A DNA stretch of 64,000 nt, taken from positions 2,790,001 to 2,854,000 of the forward strand of contig JAUJPP010000011.1 in NCBI GenBank assembly GCA_030562195.1, given 5' to 3'. Of the stretch, positions 34,066-45,400 are shown piece by piece. The notes beneath the pieces are model-generated. The model ran no database searches. It was not told the origin of the DNA and saw only the letters and a list, made by a program, of their open reading frames with translations. The stretch is from Nipponacmea schrenckii (lineage: Eukaryota; Mollusca; Gastropoda; Lottiidae). The translations under genes were made by a program, and so were the position numbers. Numbering within the stretch: position 1 is the stretch's first letter; each line of letters opens with the position of its first letter.

Positions 34066-35695
34066 AAAATGTACTTTTATTTTCAAAAAAAAAAAAAAAA
34101 AATTTTTATTCTAATATTTTTTGTTATATATGCTTAAGAATCTGAAAAAAATAACCCTCTAAATTAATTAGGTCACGCTCTAGAGCAGTCGAAAGTTGTG
34201 AATTTTGCTGATTTCGGGCAGCTATAAACCGGAAGTAGACGTCAAAGGTAAAGGTAACGAGATACAGGCTTCCAAACTTTAAAAAAATTTAAAAAAGCAA
34301 AAGCGAAATTCAAAAATCGGCGTTAAGAGTTTTTTGAGCAATTGAAAAAACTTACAAAATAAGCGAACATCACGCAAATCAGATTTAAACCCCCCGGGGC
34401 CCCCCATTATGATTTTTTTTTAAAACGAACATCACGCAAATCAGACTTAACCCCGAGGCCCCATTATGAGTTTTTTTTAAACGTGATATTTCAATATTAC
34501 GGCCAAAGTTTCACTTCCTTTTTTCTTCTTCTTTTTTTTTTTGTATTCTAATTCAATAAAGATCGACATTTTTTTTTTTTTTTTTGGGATACATCAATTA
34601 CAGCGCAAGTAGGTCAACCGGAAGTTTAAACCCTTTTTAAACCTAAGGTGAACCAAATTTTTGACTCTGTAATTGATGACACTTGAAGGCACCCAAATTT
34701 TCAGATCAATCGGTCTTAAAATAGAAAAGATAAAAAAAAAATGTGTGCTATGAATTTTCGAATTTCGAAACCCGAAGAAAATCGATCCAAAATTGCGACC
34801 TCTAGATCCAATTTTCTTATTTTTGCACATGTTGCAATGTGGCACTTGCTTTTCAGCACATTTGTTACAAAATATCTTTATTTAATACTTCGCAACAACA
34901 GAGGCTCACGGGATGTTGAACAGTTGCTGCAACTATTACAGTTTAAGCTGAATGCTCTGCACAGTTTTCGAAAAAAAAAACAATTTGGCAAACCGAAAAC
35001 AAACTGTAAGATTATATAACGTAGCCTTCGCTTCGTTTTAATATTTCCGTAATATAAACAGATTGATTGTGCTGTGGTATACTAGTGTAGTATTCAATAC
35101 GGGTCATTATACATAGTCACAAGACTGGATTACGTCTGATTGGTATAAAGACAACACTATATTCTCCTTATATTCATTCAGTTGAAGTCAAGTTGAACGT
35201 TCTAGAGGTAACTTTTTAAACTTTATCAAACACATCATTTATTTTCAGATATTAACTACGTATCAACTAAGTGTGAATTGAAGAGTGTTATCGATGTAAA
35301 AATGTAAAATGATTTATTTTCCTTGTTCTTGAAATCGCATTCAACACTCTAGAAATTTATAGTTGGATTCCGACAAAACTTAGTTACTGTATTTAATTGC
35401 CGTATGCAAAGTACATAAGCATTTACTGAATAAATAATATAGTTTTTACAGCCAAGTTCACCTCTGATAATCGCTCGATAGTGTTGACTCCATATAAATA
35501 AGACAGGCAACTATGTTTCGCAAAATACGTTGATGAGAGTTCAACATTCTCGGAGGTCAATCGGAAACGGGAATTTTTCAGTTAATCTAATCAGTAATAG
35601 TATTCATAGCTCATCGTTGGAATTTGATTAACGCACGCTAATAGGTGACAAGAACAATAGGGTTAACTCTTGTCGACTACTTATTGGTCCTTAAT
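34066..35695 (+). repeat. Segmental duplication unit B, copy 1
   Basis: About 1.63 kb that recurs in the same orientation at about 38066-39705 with few differences: small indels, a 90-base extra piece at 38240-38310 in copy 2, and an extra 60-base piece near 38755-38810. It starts with a minus-strand R1 repeat and ends with copy 4 of the promoter-like repeat. Confidence 0.8.
34070..34850 (-). mobile_element. R1 repeat (Helitron-like), minus-strand copy
   Basis: Reverse complement of parts of 50.2-51.0 kb: AATTAATTAGGTCACGCTCT, then CAGCTATAAACCGGAAGTAG, then CAATTACAGCGCAAGTAGGT. Non-coding, with poly-T tracts between blocks. Confidence 0.6.
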
Positions 35696-35823
35696 TGGAT
35701 GTTTTTTTGGTTTTTTTTTTGTTAAGAAATCACCACCATTTGCAATCTTACGATATTTTATAATTATGTTTTGTTGATGTCTATGTACCATTTCGTATAC
35801 GACAATAAAAAAATACAATACAA

Positions 35824-36167
35824 AGGTTTGGTGGGCGATTAGTGTTACGATTTCTGGCTTTTTGCTATTGGTTGACGGAAGGAAATTGTATTTGATAACT
35901 TACACGCCATATATGTCTGGAGGAATTCGAGATTAAACTTTGTATTTGTTTATTTTCATTGAATAAAGAATGAGTTATTTATGTTTGTGGCGGTAACACA
36001 CCAATAATATATAGGATTACATTTGTTTTACATTGAATAATGAGCAGTGTATTCTATGGGCCAGACATGGCTACATACCTTACTGTCATAATTTTATGTT
36101 TTCATATTTTTGTAAATGTGGTATTTTCATGACTGTGATGCCCCCTCTCGAGTTAGCATCCAGAATA
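35824..36167 (+). repeat. Segmental duplication unit A, copy 2
   Basis: Same sequence as 33730-34065. The two flank unit B copy 1, giving the order A-B-A. Confidence 0.8.
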
Positions 36168-36520
36168 ACCCCAAAGAAATGCTCATCGAAGCGACACTGT
36201 TTATTGTTGGTAAAAAGTTGTAACATAATGAACATACAACATAAGAAAAAGTAATAATCATTTGAAACACTTCGTAAATAATATAAAGAAAGACCCATAT
36301 TTTAGTAAAAATACCACAAAACTAACGAATTCTCTAAATCTATGTTTGACCAGTCAGAAAATATGGAAAATTAACAAGTGCAAATTCTCATGGTCAATTA
36401 GTATGTAACGAACTAGTTGCGTATTGTAAACAAATCCCAGCATACCACAAACACACTTATCAGCGATAAATTAGTGACTTCATCATTTGACACAAAATAG
36501 TCAGCAAATAAGATTATAAA

Positions 36521-36840
36521 CTAGAGCCACTTCTGGCACAGAGTGGGATTTTGCTAACGTCGCAAATTGCAACAAACAGGCCGAAACATCTGATTTTCTG
36601 GGATAAACTGGCCAAAGCAGTGGGGTGCAAGGAATTTTTTTGAAAAACTTTATTTCCTACAGACGTTATTCGCTGACCCATATAAATGGTAAATTGGTAG
36701 TTTACCCGGATGTGCTATGCCCATCTCATTTTTTTTTGGCGTCAATCCAATAACATTCACAATGTATATTCACGGTACAAATTTGAAGCTCGCACATCTA
36801 ATAGATCACGAGATATACACACGTGCTGGACACATTAAAG
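36521..36840 (-). mobile_element. R1 repeat (Helitron-like), 3' end
   Basis: On the minus strand this ends GCCAGAAGTGGC, T, CTAG, followed by a T outside. A short hairpin followed by CTAG and an adjoining T fits the 3' end rule of Helitrons (hairpin, CTRR, T). The interior matches 54.4-55.3 kb (CAAACAGGCCGAAACATCTG, AGATGGGCATAGCACATCCG in sense or antisense). Confidence 0.6.
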
Positions 36841-37794
36841 ATAGCAATGCAATGCATTGAAATACGCCCAAATGGCAGCCATACTACAGATACATATGTT
36901 AAAGATTTTTCTACGTTTAACTATATATCTCGGTAAAAAGTATCCTACAACACAAAATTCAGATCAGATCAACTTTAAGTCCCCAATAACCACATGCCAA
37001 ATATTTTAATGACACCATATCTAACAAACGTTACAGAAATAACATGATGGCGATTAGCAGTAAGTCATGCTAGTTTACCAGGAAATTTATCGCAGGAATT
37101 ATTAATTGATGCACGACTTTCACAAAAGGTTTGCTTCTATTATAAAAGATACATTCACAATTTCAAGCCGGTCGTCGGCAGATGTCAAGTGTTCTGAAGT
37201 TAAAACTAAATAAAACTTAGGTCTAATAAAGCCAACGTTTACAAGCGATATCTAATTTAGGCTATGGATATCGGGACGAATCAAATAAATTCTAGTAAGA
37301 TAAAACCTTTATTAGGGCTACCGGTATTTAAATATTTTGTCGATATGAGGATATGGCCCTCCAACATAATGTAGGGTAGGACATCCATTTCAGAATTTGA
37401 CCTACTTAATCGGAGATTTTCTTTGGAAAGTCAGTCGATAAGACTGTCGTCAAGATATTGATTCTCACTATTTTACATGTCATAATAACATTGTTTGACG
37501 AATGCACTGCATATTTTGATAATATAATAACACAAACACAAACCTTCGTGAAATATAAAAAGAAAGAAATTTAAGCTGTAGAAGTGACAAGATCGACATA
37601 ATTTATTAAATTTTAGACTCGACAATCCAGTCCTTCTGATATCTATGTAATAGTAATTAGTCTGGGTGACAGAGACTACAATTCGCGGGTTTATTGAATT
37701 CACGCGTTCGGATTGGTTGTGACGTCGAAAAAGGGGAGGTCTGTCGAATTGTCAATATTGTCGACTGGAAAATAAGTACAAGACAATTACCCTG

Positions 37795-37954
37795 AAGTTT
37801 TATACTATATCTCGACCAAAAATTGCCCGATCAGCACCAAAATCAATAGGGATCCTCTTTGTAATGTTATTAACCCATATAACAAAAATCAAAAAGATCC
37901 ATTGTGAATTGTAGACTGTAGAGTGAGTACAAGAAAAATGTGAACAGACACACA

Positions 37955-37990
<36 letters not shown>

Positions 37991-38050
37991 GAAAGACAGG
38001 GGTGATCACAATATACGACCAAAATACATTTTGGGCGTATAAAAAAAGCG
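37795..38050. repeat. Dispersed repeat with (CA)n and gcgtataaaa tail
   Basis: ATCTCGACCAAAAATTGCCC resembles 8935-8960. It is followed by a (CA)n microsatellite (37950-37986) and a tail CAATATACGACCAAAATACA then GGGCGTATAAAAA, the same tail as at 11645-11682. Confidence 0.6.
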
Positions 38051-38065
38051 AAAATACTGCAAAAT

Positions 38066-39705
38066 GTACTTTTATTTTCAAAAATAAAAAAAAAAAATTT
38101 TTATTCTAATATTTTTTGTTATATATGCTTAAGAATCTGAAAAAAATAACCCTCTAAATTAATTAGGTCACGCTCTAGAGCAGTCGAAAGTTGTGAATTT
38201 TGCTGATTTCTGGCAGCTATAAACCGGAAGTAGACGTCAAAGGCCATAGTATAAATTGGTAGCCAGGGTCAATGACATTTGGCGTAGTAAATTTCAAGAT
38301 CACCAAAGGTCAAGGTAACGAGATACAGGCTTCCAAACTTTAAAAAAATTTAAAAAAGCAAAAGCGAAATTCAAAAATCGGCGTTAAGAGTTTTTTGAGC
38401 AATTGAAAAAACTTACAAAATAAGCGAACATCACGCAAATCAGACTTAACCCCGAGGCCCCATTATGAGTTTTTTTTAAACGTGATATTTCAATATTGCG
38501 GCCAAAGTTTCACTTCCGTTTTCTTCTTCGTTTTTTTGTATTCTAATTCAATAAAGATCGACATTATTTTTTTGGGGGATACATCAATTACAGCGCAAGT
38601 AGGTCAACCGGAAGTTTAAACCCTTTTTAAACCTAAGGTGAACCAAATTTTTGACTCTGTAATTGATGACACTTGAAGGCACCCAAATTTTCAGATCAAT
38701 CGGTCTTAAAATAGAAAAGATGAAAAAAAATGCGTGCTATGAATTTTCGAATTTGATTTTTTTTTGCTATCTGGTTGGAAATTATTTCAAGTTTCCAAAA
38801 ATGCTAACCCGAAGAAAATCGATCCAAAATTGCGACCTCTAGATCCAATTTTCTTATTTTTGCACATATTGCAATGTGGCACTTGCTTTTCAGCACATTT
38901 GTTACAAAATATCTTTATTTAATACTTCGCAACAACAGATGCTCACGGGATGTTGAACGGTTGCTGCAACTATTACAGTTTAAGCTGTATGCTCTGCACA
39001 GTTTTCGAAAAAAAAAACAATTTGGCAAACCGAAAACAAACTATAAGTTTATATAACGTAGCCTTCGCTTCGTTTTAATATTTCCGTAATATAAACAGAT
39101 TGATTGTGCTGTGGTATACTAGTGTAGTATTCAATACGGGTCATTATACATAGTCACAAGACTGGATTACGTCTGATTGGTATAAAACACTATATTCTCC
39201 TTATATTCATTCAGTTGAAGTCAACGCAACTTGAACGTTCTAGAGGTAACTTTCTAAACTTTATCAAACACATTTATTTTCAGATATTAACTACGTATCA
39301 ACTATGTGTGAATTGAAGAGTTGTTGATTCTGAAATCAAATTATATCTAAACACTCTAGAAATTTATAGTTAGATTCCGACAAAACTTAGTTACTGTATT
39401 TAATTGCCGTATGCAAAGTACATAAGCATTTACTGAATAAATAATATAGTTTTTACAGCCAAGTTCACCTCTGATAATCGCTCGATAGTGTTGACTCCAT
39501 ATAAATAAGACAGGCAACTAAGTTTCGCAAAATACGTTGATGAGAGTTCAACATTCTCGGAGGTCAATCGGGAACGGGAATTTTTCAGTTAATCTAATCA
39601 GTAATAGTATTCATAGCTCATCGTTGGAATTTGATTAACGCACGCTAATAGGTGACAAGAACAATAGGGTTAACTCTTGTCGACTACTTATTGGTCCTTA
39701 ATTGG
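38066..39705 (+). repeat. Segmental duplication unit B, copy 2
   Basis: Second copy of 34066-35695. It includes a minus-strand R1 repeat (38066-38860) and the promoter-like repeat with AGAGGTAACT and TTTTCAGATATTAAC (39238-39292). Confidence 0.8.
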
Positions 39706-40222
39706 ATGTCCAGGTTGGAAGTCGATAATGAGAGATAATCAAAGAATACATCAGAACATGTTAATTTCAAAATGGTGGCTTAGAAAAACCCAAAGAAATG
39801 ATAACTAATCATAGAATGAATCGGATTCAGACCACTGTAAAACAATATCACAGACAAGCAACTTGGTCTCGAAAACTAATAGATAAAAGTATGCATAGCT
39901 CGAAATTTTACGTTAAAAAAGATACATTCCCCTTAATATTATATATTTACGCTAACTGGCGTTTATTACTCGATAAACTGTAGTTCCACGCGTGACACTA
40001 CAATGACGCAATCTAAGATTTGTGGCAATTTCATATAAAACAGTGAAATTGTTATAATAAAAATATGAAAAATATCAATATAAGATTAATAATAGATCAG
40101 GTGACATACTGAATAATAACGAATGCTATTATGTCTTTTTGTGGCGTGATCAAGTTCGTTTACACACCCAAAATGCTACTGTTGGTGAGTATTTTAACAT
40201 ATTATCTCTGATCAATAACCAG

Positions 40223-40990
40223 TTTAAACAATTTTTATTTCAGTAGAGTTATAATATGTACATTTACAAATAACAAAATATAGCCAATCCAGAAACAAGC
40301 GGGGCTTATATTAATCAGTTGGCTTATTTTATAAACAAATATGCATAACATAATACAGTAAAATATGAAACATACTAGTATATAGATGGTGAAAGTATGT
40401 ACAATGATTACAATAAGATATCACCAGAGTGTACTCACTGGTATGATTAATTAATATTAGTTGAAATTATACATTTTAAATTTGAAGAGAGGTTTTGTAT
40501 GCAGGAGAAAGAAGGTCAATTGTTCGGTTTTTTTTTATCAGAGTGTAATTTTGACAGAAGAGTAGTGTTCAGAGGTTTCAAAAGGGTGTCCACATGAGCA
40601 GGAGGGATTATCAGGTATATGCATGAAGAGTCTATGAGCGTTAAGAAGACTTTTGTTATGACGTAGTTTAGTGTGTAGAATTTGAGAAGATAGATTGCCG
40701 AGAACAGGGGTGAGGAAATGAATTTAAAGAGTTCAGTTTTGAATTTAGAAAAGGATTCACTATTGGTGATTTGATCTGGTAGATTATTCCAAAGTCGAAC
40801 AGTCGAAGGTAAGAAAATGCATGGTAAGAAACTGTATTCCAGGTGAGAGTTCTAAGATGGTGAGAATTACGTAAGGGGTAAGGATTAATTGAAGAAACAT
40901 ACGATGGTAACAGAATACTCAGGTGCTGAGGTGTCATCCTTTTGATTCTGATCAATAACGTAAACAAGATTTTGTTTCCATACTCTAATA
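40223..40990 (-). pseudogene. LINE family L, copy 2 (3' end only)
   Basis: The 3' terminus AAATTGTTTAAA matches copy 1 at 14915. 40967-40668 encodes MTPQHLSILLPSYVSSINPY and LRNSHHLRTLTWNTVSYHAF, matching copy 1 residues ITPRYLSILVPPNISTVNPY and LRNSSLLRTLPWHTTSYKTS. The CCHC-like tail is present at 40560-40620 (reverse strand) but degraded. 5'-truncated near 40990. Confidence 0.8.
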
Positions 40991-41139
40991 TAAAGGTAAT
41001 TCTGGTGACATGACCTGAGAAAAGAATTTAAGATAATGTAAATGATAAAATCCCCTATTGAAATACCTTCAAAATATTGTAGTGATATTAATATATTTAT
41101 ATATCACCATGTGAATAGTTAGGATATTATCTCGTATCT

Positions 41140-41310
41140 ATAGCTAGGACACAGTGACATTAAAGGCTCTCTTATATATTGAAAGATAGATTAAATTAGT
41201 TTTATGTCCTACTTTTCTGCACCTAGCGGACTTATGAAGAAGGACAGATAGATTGGATTGGAGTTTTACGTCCCACTCTTCTGCAACATCTGCAATATTT
41301 GTATCAAAAG
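41140..41310. repeat. Short imperfect tandem repeat
   Basis: GATAGATT followed by AGTTTTATGTCCTACTTTTC at 41185 recurs as GATAGATTGG then GAGTTTTACGTCCCACTCTT at 41250. Non-coding. Confidence 0.45.
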
Positions 41311-41779
41311 GTCGGAGGTTGCCCAAAACTTTTAGATTTGAGGAGACTATTCCAAGATCACTTAAAACTTAAACTGGATTTGTTGGTAGAAATTACACAT
41401 ACATGTCTTTTATTGTAAAGAGTGGAATTTATAAAACAAATTTGAAGGAGTCGTGTCTGTTTGATAAAATTTCTATTGAGTTTATGCATTTATGCGATAA
41501 AATAATAGTACATATACTTACAATTAATTCAGATACTATTTTAATAAATCTGTAATGTAGGGAATACGTAGGAGAACGTCTATTCAACAAATGTGAAGGC
41601 CGTTGCCTACTGTACTTGTATTCTATGTCATTATGGCTCGCTATATTTATAAACATTTAGATTTATTAAACCAGGTGAGTCATTAGGGATATCATGAAAT
41701 CTGAAATTTTAATCATGATGTTTCGAATTTTTTATTTACTTTTTATTATTTTGCTGTGAATTCCTATTTATATCCTAGA

Positions 41780-42330
41780 CTTAGTAATTCTAATGCTTCA
41801 TCAAAATCCATTGAAAATTGCAGCTTCTATTGTGTCAAAAATTCAATTTTGACTCAATTTAAGTAACTTAAGGTCAATAACTCAAAAATCGTTAAATGCA
41901 AAATCGTCAAATTCACACTTGACCGCGCCGTCTTATCAATTCAAATGCATACAACAAGTTTCATCAAAATCCATAAATTGGAGCTTCTATAATGTCTACA
42001 ACGAATATAAAGATATGAGCAATAACTCAACGTTTTTTCGAAAAATCGTCTAATTCGAACTTGACCACCGTCTTAACTGTTCTAATGCTCACTCCAAGTT
42101 TCATCAAAATTCATAAAAACTCTTAGTTTTTATGGTACCCTCAACAATTAAAAAAAAGAAAACTCAATGAAAAATCGTCAAATTCAAAAGTGGACACCGT
42201 ATTATCTATTCCAATTCTCATACCAAGTATCTTCAAAATCCATGAAAAATATAGCTTCTATTATACCTTCAACAAATATATAGACAGGGACGATAACTCA
42301 AAAACCCTTCAATGAAAATTCGTCAAATTT
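41780..42330. repeat. Divergent tandem repeat, about 115 bp x 4-5
   Basis: Repeated wording CAAGTTTCATCAAAATCCAT, GCTTCTATTGTG, CAATAACTCAAA, AAATCGTCAAATTC at roughly 115-base spacing. It ends just before the 5' untranslated exon of the TNF-like gene and is related to the 9.2-9.5 kb repeat. Confidence 0.6.
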
Positions 42331-42420
42331 AATAATAATAATAAAAAATACCCTATTTATATCAAATGAAATCAAATACCCCATTTCATATTAAACAATT
42401 ATTTTATTTATTTCTTTCAG

Positions 42421-42460
42421 AGACTGAAGTTTTCTATAAAAAAAATTTTACTCCGTTAAA
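42421..42460 (+). other. 5' untranslated start of TNF-like exon, with splice acceptor
   Basis: TTTCTTTCAG at 42411-42420 is a good acceptor followed by AGACTGAAG, the same junction seen in both pseudo-exons of the inverted arms. This implies at least one further upstream non-coding exon, not identified. The start codon is at 42461. Confidence 0.55.
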
Positions 42461-45400
42461 ATGGTGGCAATAAATAAGAACGGAACATCTGAAAACGGCG
42501 ATGGTTCTGAGACTTTGTTGAAAAAGGCTGAAAATGTATCAGTACCTATTGGTATTGTGGTTACGAAACGAGCAAACAGATCCTGTCTTGTTGGAGTCCT
42601 GGCTGTCCTAGTGGTATTACTGTGTAGCGTAACTCTAGGTGTTAGCTTTTGGTTAAAATCTGAGAGCCAAAGATTATCACCATTCTGCTTACCCTGTGAT
42701 AAACTGAAAGAATCAACAGGAGCAGGTCGTAAAGATGGTTCGACTTGTTGTATCAGCACGGAGTCGGAATATATCCAAACCATGAAACACGTAAGTTATA
42801 CATAGATATTATTTGGTCTATTTGCTTGACTTCTCTTTCGGCTTCGACGAATTCACAAAGATAACTATATTGCTGTGGTATTAATTTTCTTGTTCGATTA
42901 ACTTTCAGATATTGTTCGGATATCTAATGAATTAAAAACATATTGACAATATATTGATTCAAGTTTATCGCTATTCATATGTGCAAAGTTACTAGAGTGT
43001 ATACGGTGGTTTGGTCTCTGTAATATAGACACAAGGTATTTCGTCCACAGTAATACAAAATCAAAATCTGTGCCTGCATTACTGTGACCTTAATACCTCG
43101 TACCTGCATTACTGTGTCCATAATACCTCATGCTCGTGTTACCGCGACCATTTTTGCGTGTATCCGACAAATTTTATAATTCAAGGGAAAGAACTGATCA
43201 TAAAAATTATAAATTATATTATGTTTATTTCAGATGTTGAAGAAGTCTGAAGGAATAGCAGATCCCGATTCCTTAATTGCGGGTAAATATGAGTTTCTAT
43301 TAAACCCTAATACATTCAGAAAGGCCAAATGATGATAGGTCAGAAGAGGGTTATAGCTTTGTTTAAAAGGTTGGGGAAATGAACTAGCAAAATAGATGGA
43401 AATGAACTAGCAAAATAGATGGAAATGAACTATGTCTAAAATAGATGGAAATGAACTTTGTATTAATTAGATGGAAATTCTAAGTCAGCAATGTATTTTG
43501 GTTTTCTAAATGAACTAGCATGACTAGATGTATAATGACAACTACAAAAAGTGAATTTTTATGAAACTTAGAATTAGATATTAAACAATTGTTCTTTACA
43601 TTGTAAACCAAACTTCTAAAGGTCATGCAAATCTGCTACTTTTATTGTTTAAACTCTGCACTGACTAAGTTACTAATTTGACAATACGTATATTTTTTGA
43701 ACTTATGTAATATTATACAAGATGTGCTATGTTACATTACTTTACAATACCAAATGTGACAGATATTGTCTTTCGAACTTCAATAAATATTTACTAACAT
43801 TAAAGCATTTGATCAAAGAACTAATAATAGGGTCATATTTTTTATCATATTTATCGATTTAACTCGGCACTGACTTGTTTCACGTAAGTACTATACAATC
43901 AATGTACAGATGATTTTATTGAACTCTATGAATAATTTATGATTATTTACAAGTCCAAATTAGATATGATAAGTTACTGTACCGAACTCATAAATATTTG
44001 CTACCATAATTGTGATTTACTCTGACAACATGACTTGGCTGAACTTTTTTCATGCCGATTTTAAACTCTCACTGTTATAATAAGATTACATTTAGAAACA
44101 AGAGAAAATTTAGAACAGGATGAACGTCTTATATCCGTAGACTCATGATATCAACATCCTGTTTCCACAAAAGTAAAGATAAGTCATTACATATACAAGT
44201 AAAGTTATTGTTTTGTGATTTATTATCTGGTAATTCAGACCTTTTCTTATTACTTATACCCTAATAAGTATATATGTTTCAGAAATAAGAGATAATATAA
44301 CAGAATACGATATTACTACACTTAACCGTCAGTATAGTTATGTATTGTTATCTACTACCATATCCTCAGACGTAATATATATAGTTTCTTATTACTATCC
44401 ATATCCTCAGAGTAAGTTATTATAGTTTCTTATTACTACCTATACTCCTCAGAGTAAGTATCATATAGTTTCTTATAACTACCATATCCTCAGAGTAAGT
44501 ATCATATAGTTTCTTATTACTACCATATCCTCAGATACGTATATAGTTTCTTATTACTACCTATATCCTCAGAGTAAGTATCATATAGTTTCTTATTCTA
44601 CCCATATCCTCAGAGTAAGTATTATATAGTTTCTTATTACTATCCATATCCTCAGAGTAAGTATCATATAGTTTCTTATTACTACCCATATCCTCAGAGT
44701 AAGTATCATATAGTTTCTTATTACTATCCATATCCTCAGAGTAAGTATCATATAGTTTCTTATTACTATCCATATCCTCAGAGTAAGTATTATATAGTTT
44801 CTTATTACTACCCATATCCTCAGAGTAAGTATCATATAGTTTCTTATTACTACCCATATCCTCAGAGTAAGTATCATATAGTTTCTTATTACTACCCATA
44901 TCCTCAGAGTAAGTATTATATAGTTTCTTATTACTACCCATATCCTCAGAGTAAGTATCATATAGTTTCTTATTACTACCCATATCCTCAGAGTAAGTAT
45001 CATATAGTTTCTTATTACTACCCATATCCTCAGAGTAAGTAGTATATAGTTTCTTATTACTACCCATATCCTCAGAGTAAGTATCATATAGTTTCTTATT
45101 ACTATCCATATCCTCAGAGTAAGTATCATATAGTTTCTTATTACTATCCATATCCTCAGAGTAAGTATATATAGTTTCTTATTACTACCCATATCCTCAG
45201 AGTAAGTATTATATAGTTTCTTATTACTACCCATATCCTCAGAGTAAGTATCCTATAGTTTCTTATTACTATCCATATCCTCAGAGTAAGTATCATATAG
45301 TTTCTTATTACTACCCATATCCTCAGAGTAAGTATCATATAGTTTCTTATTACTACCCATATCCTCAGAGTAAGTATTATATAGTTTCTTATTACTACCC

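Noticed and set aside
37800..38081. Minus-strand frame with a poly-(VC) stretch
   Set aside because: Translation of a (CA)n microsatellite within a non-coding repeat.
42448..42783. Minus-strand frame of 111 codons opposite TNF-like exon 1
   Set aside because: The plus strand has the membrane protein with matching splice sites and two paralogous pseudo-exons. The reverse frame has no family.
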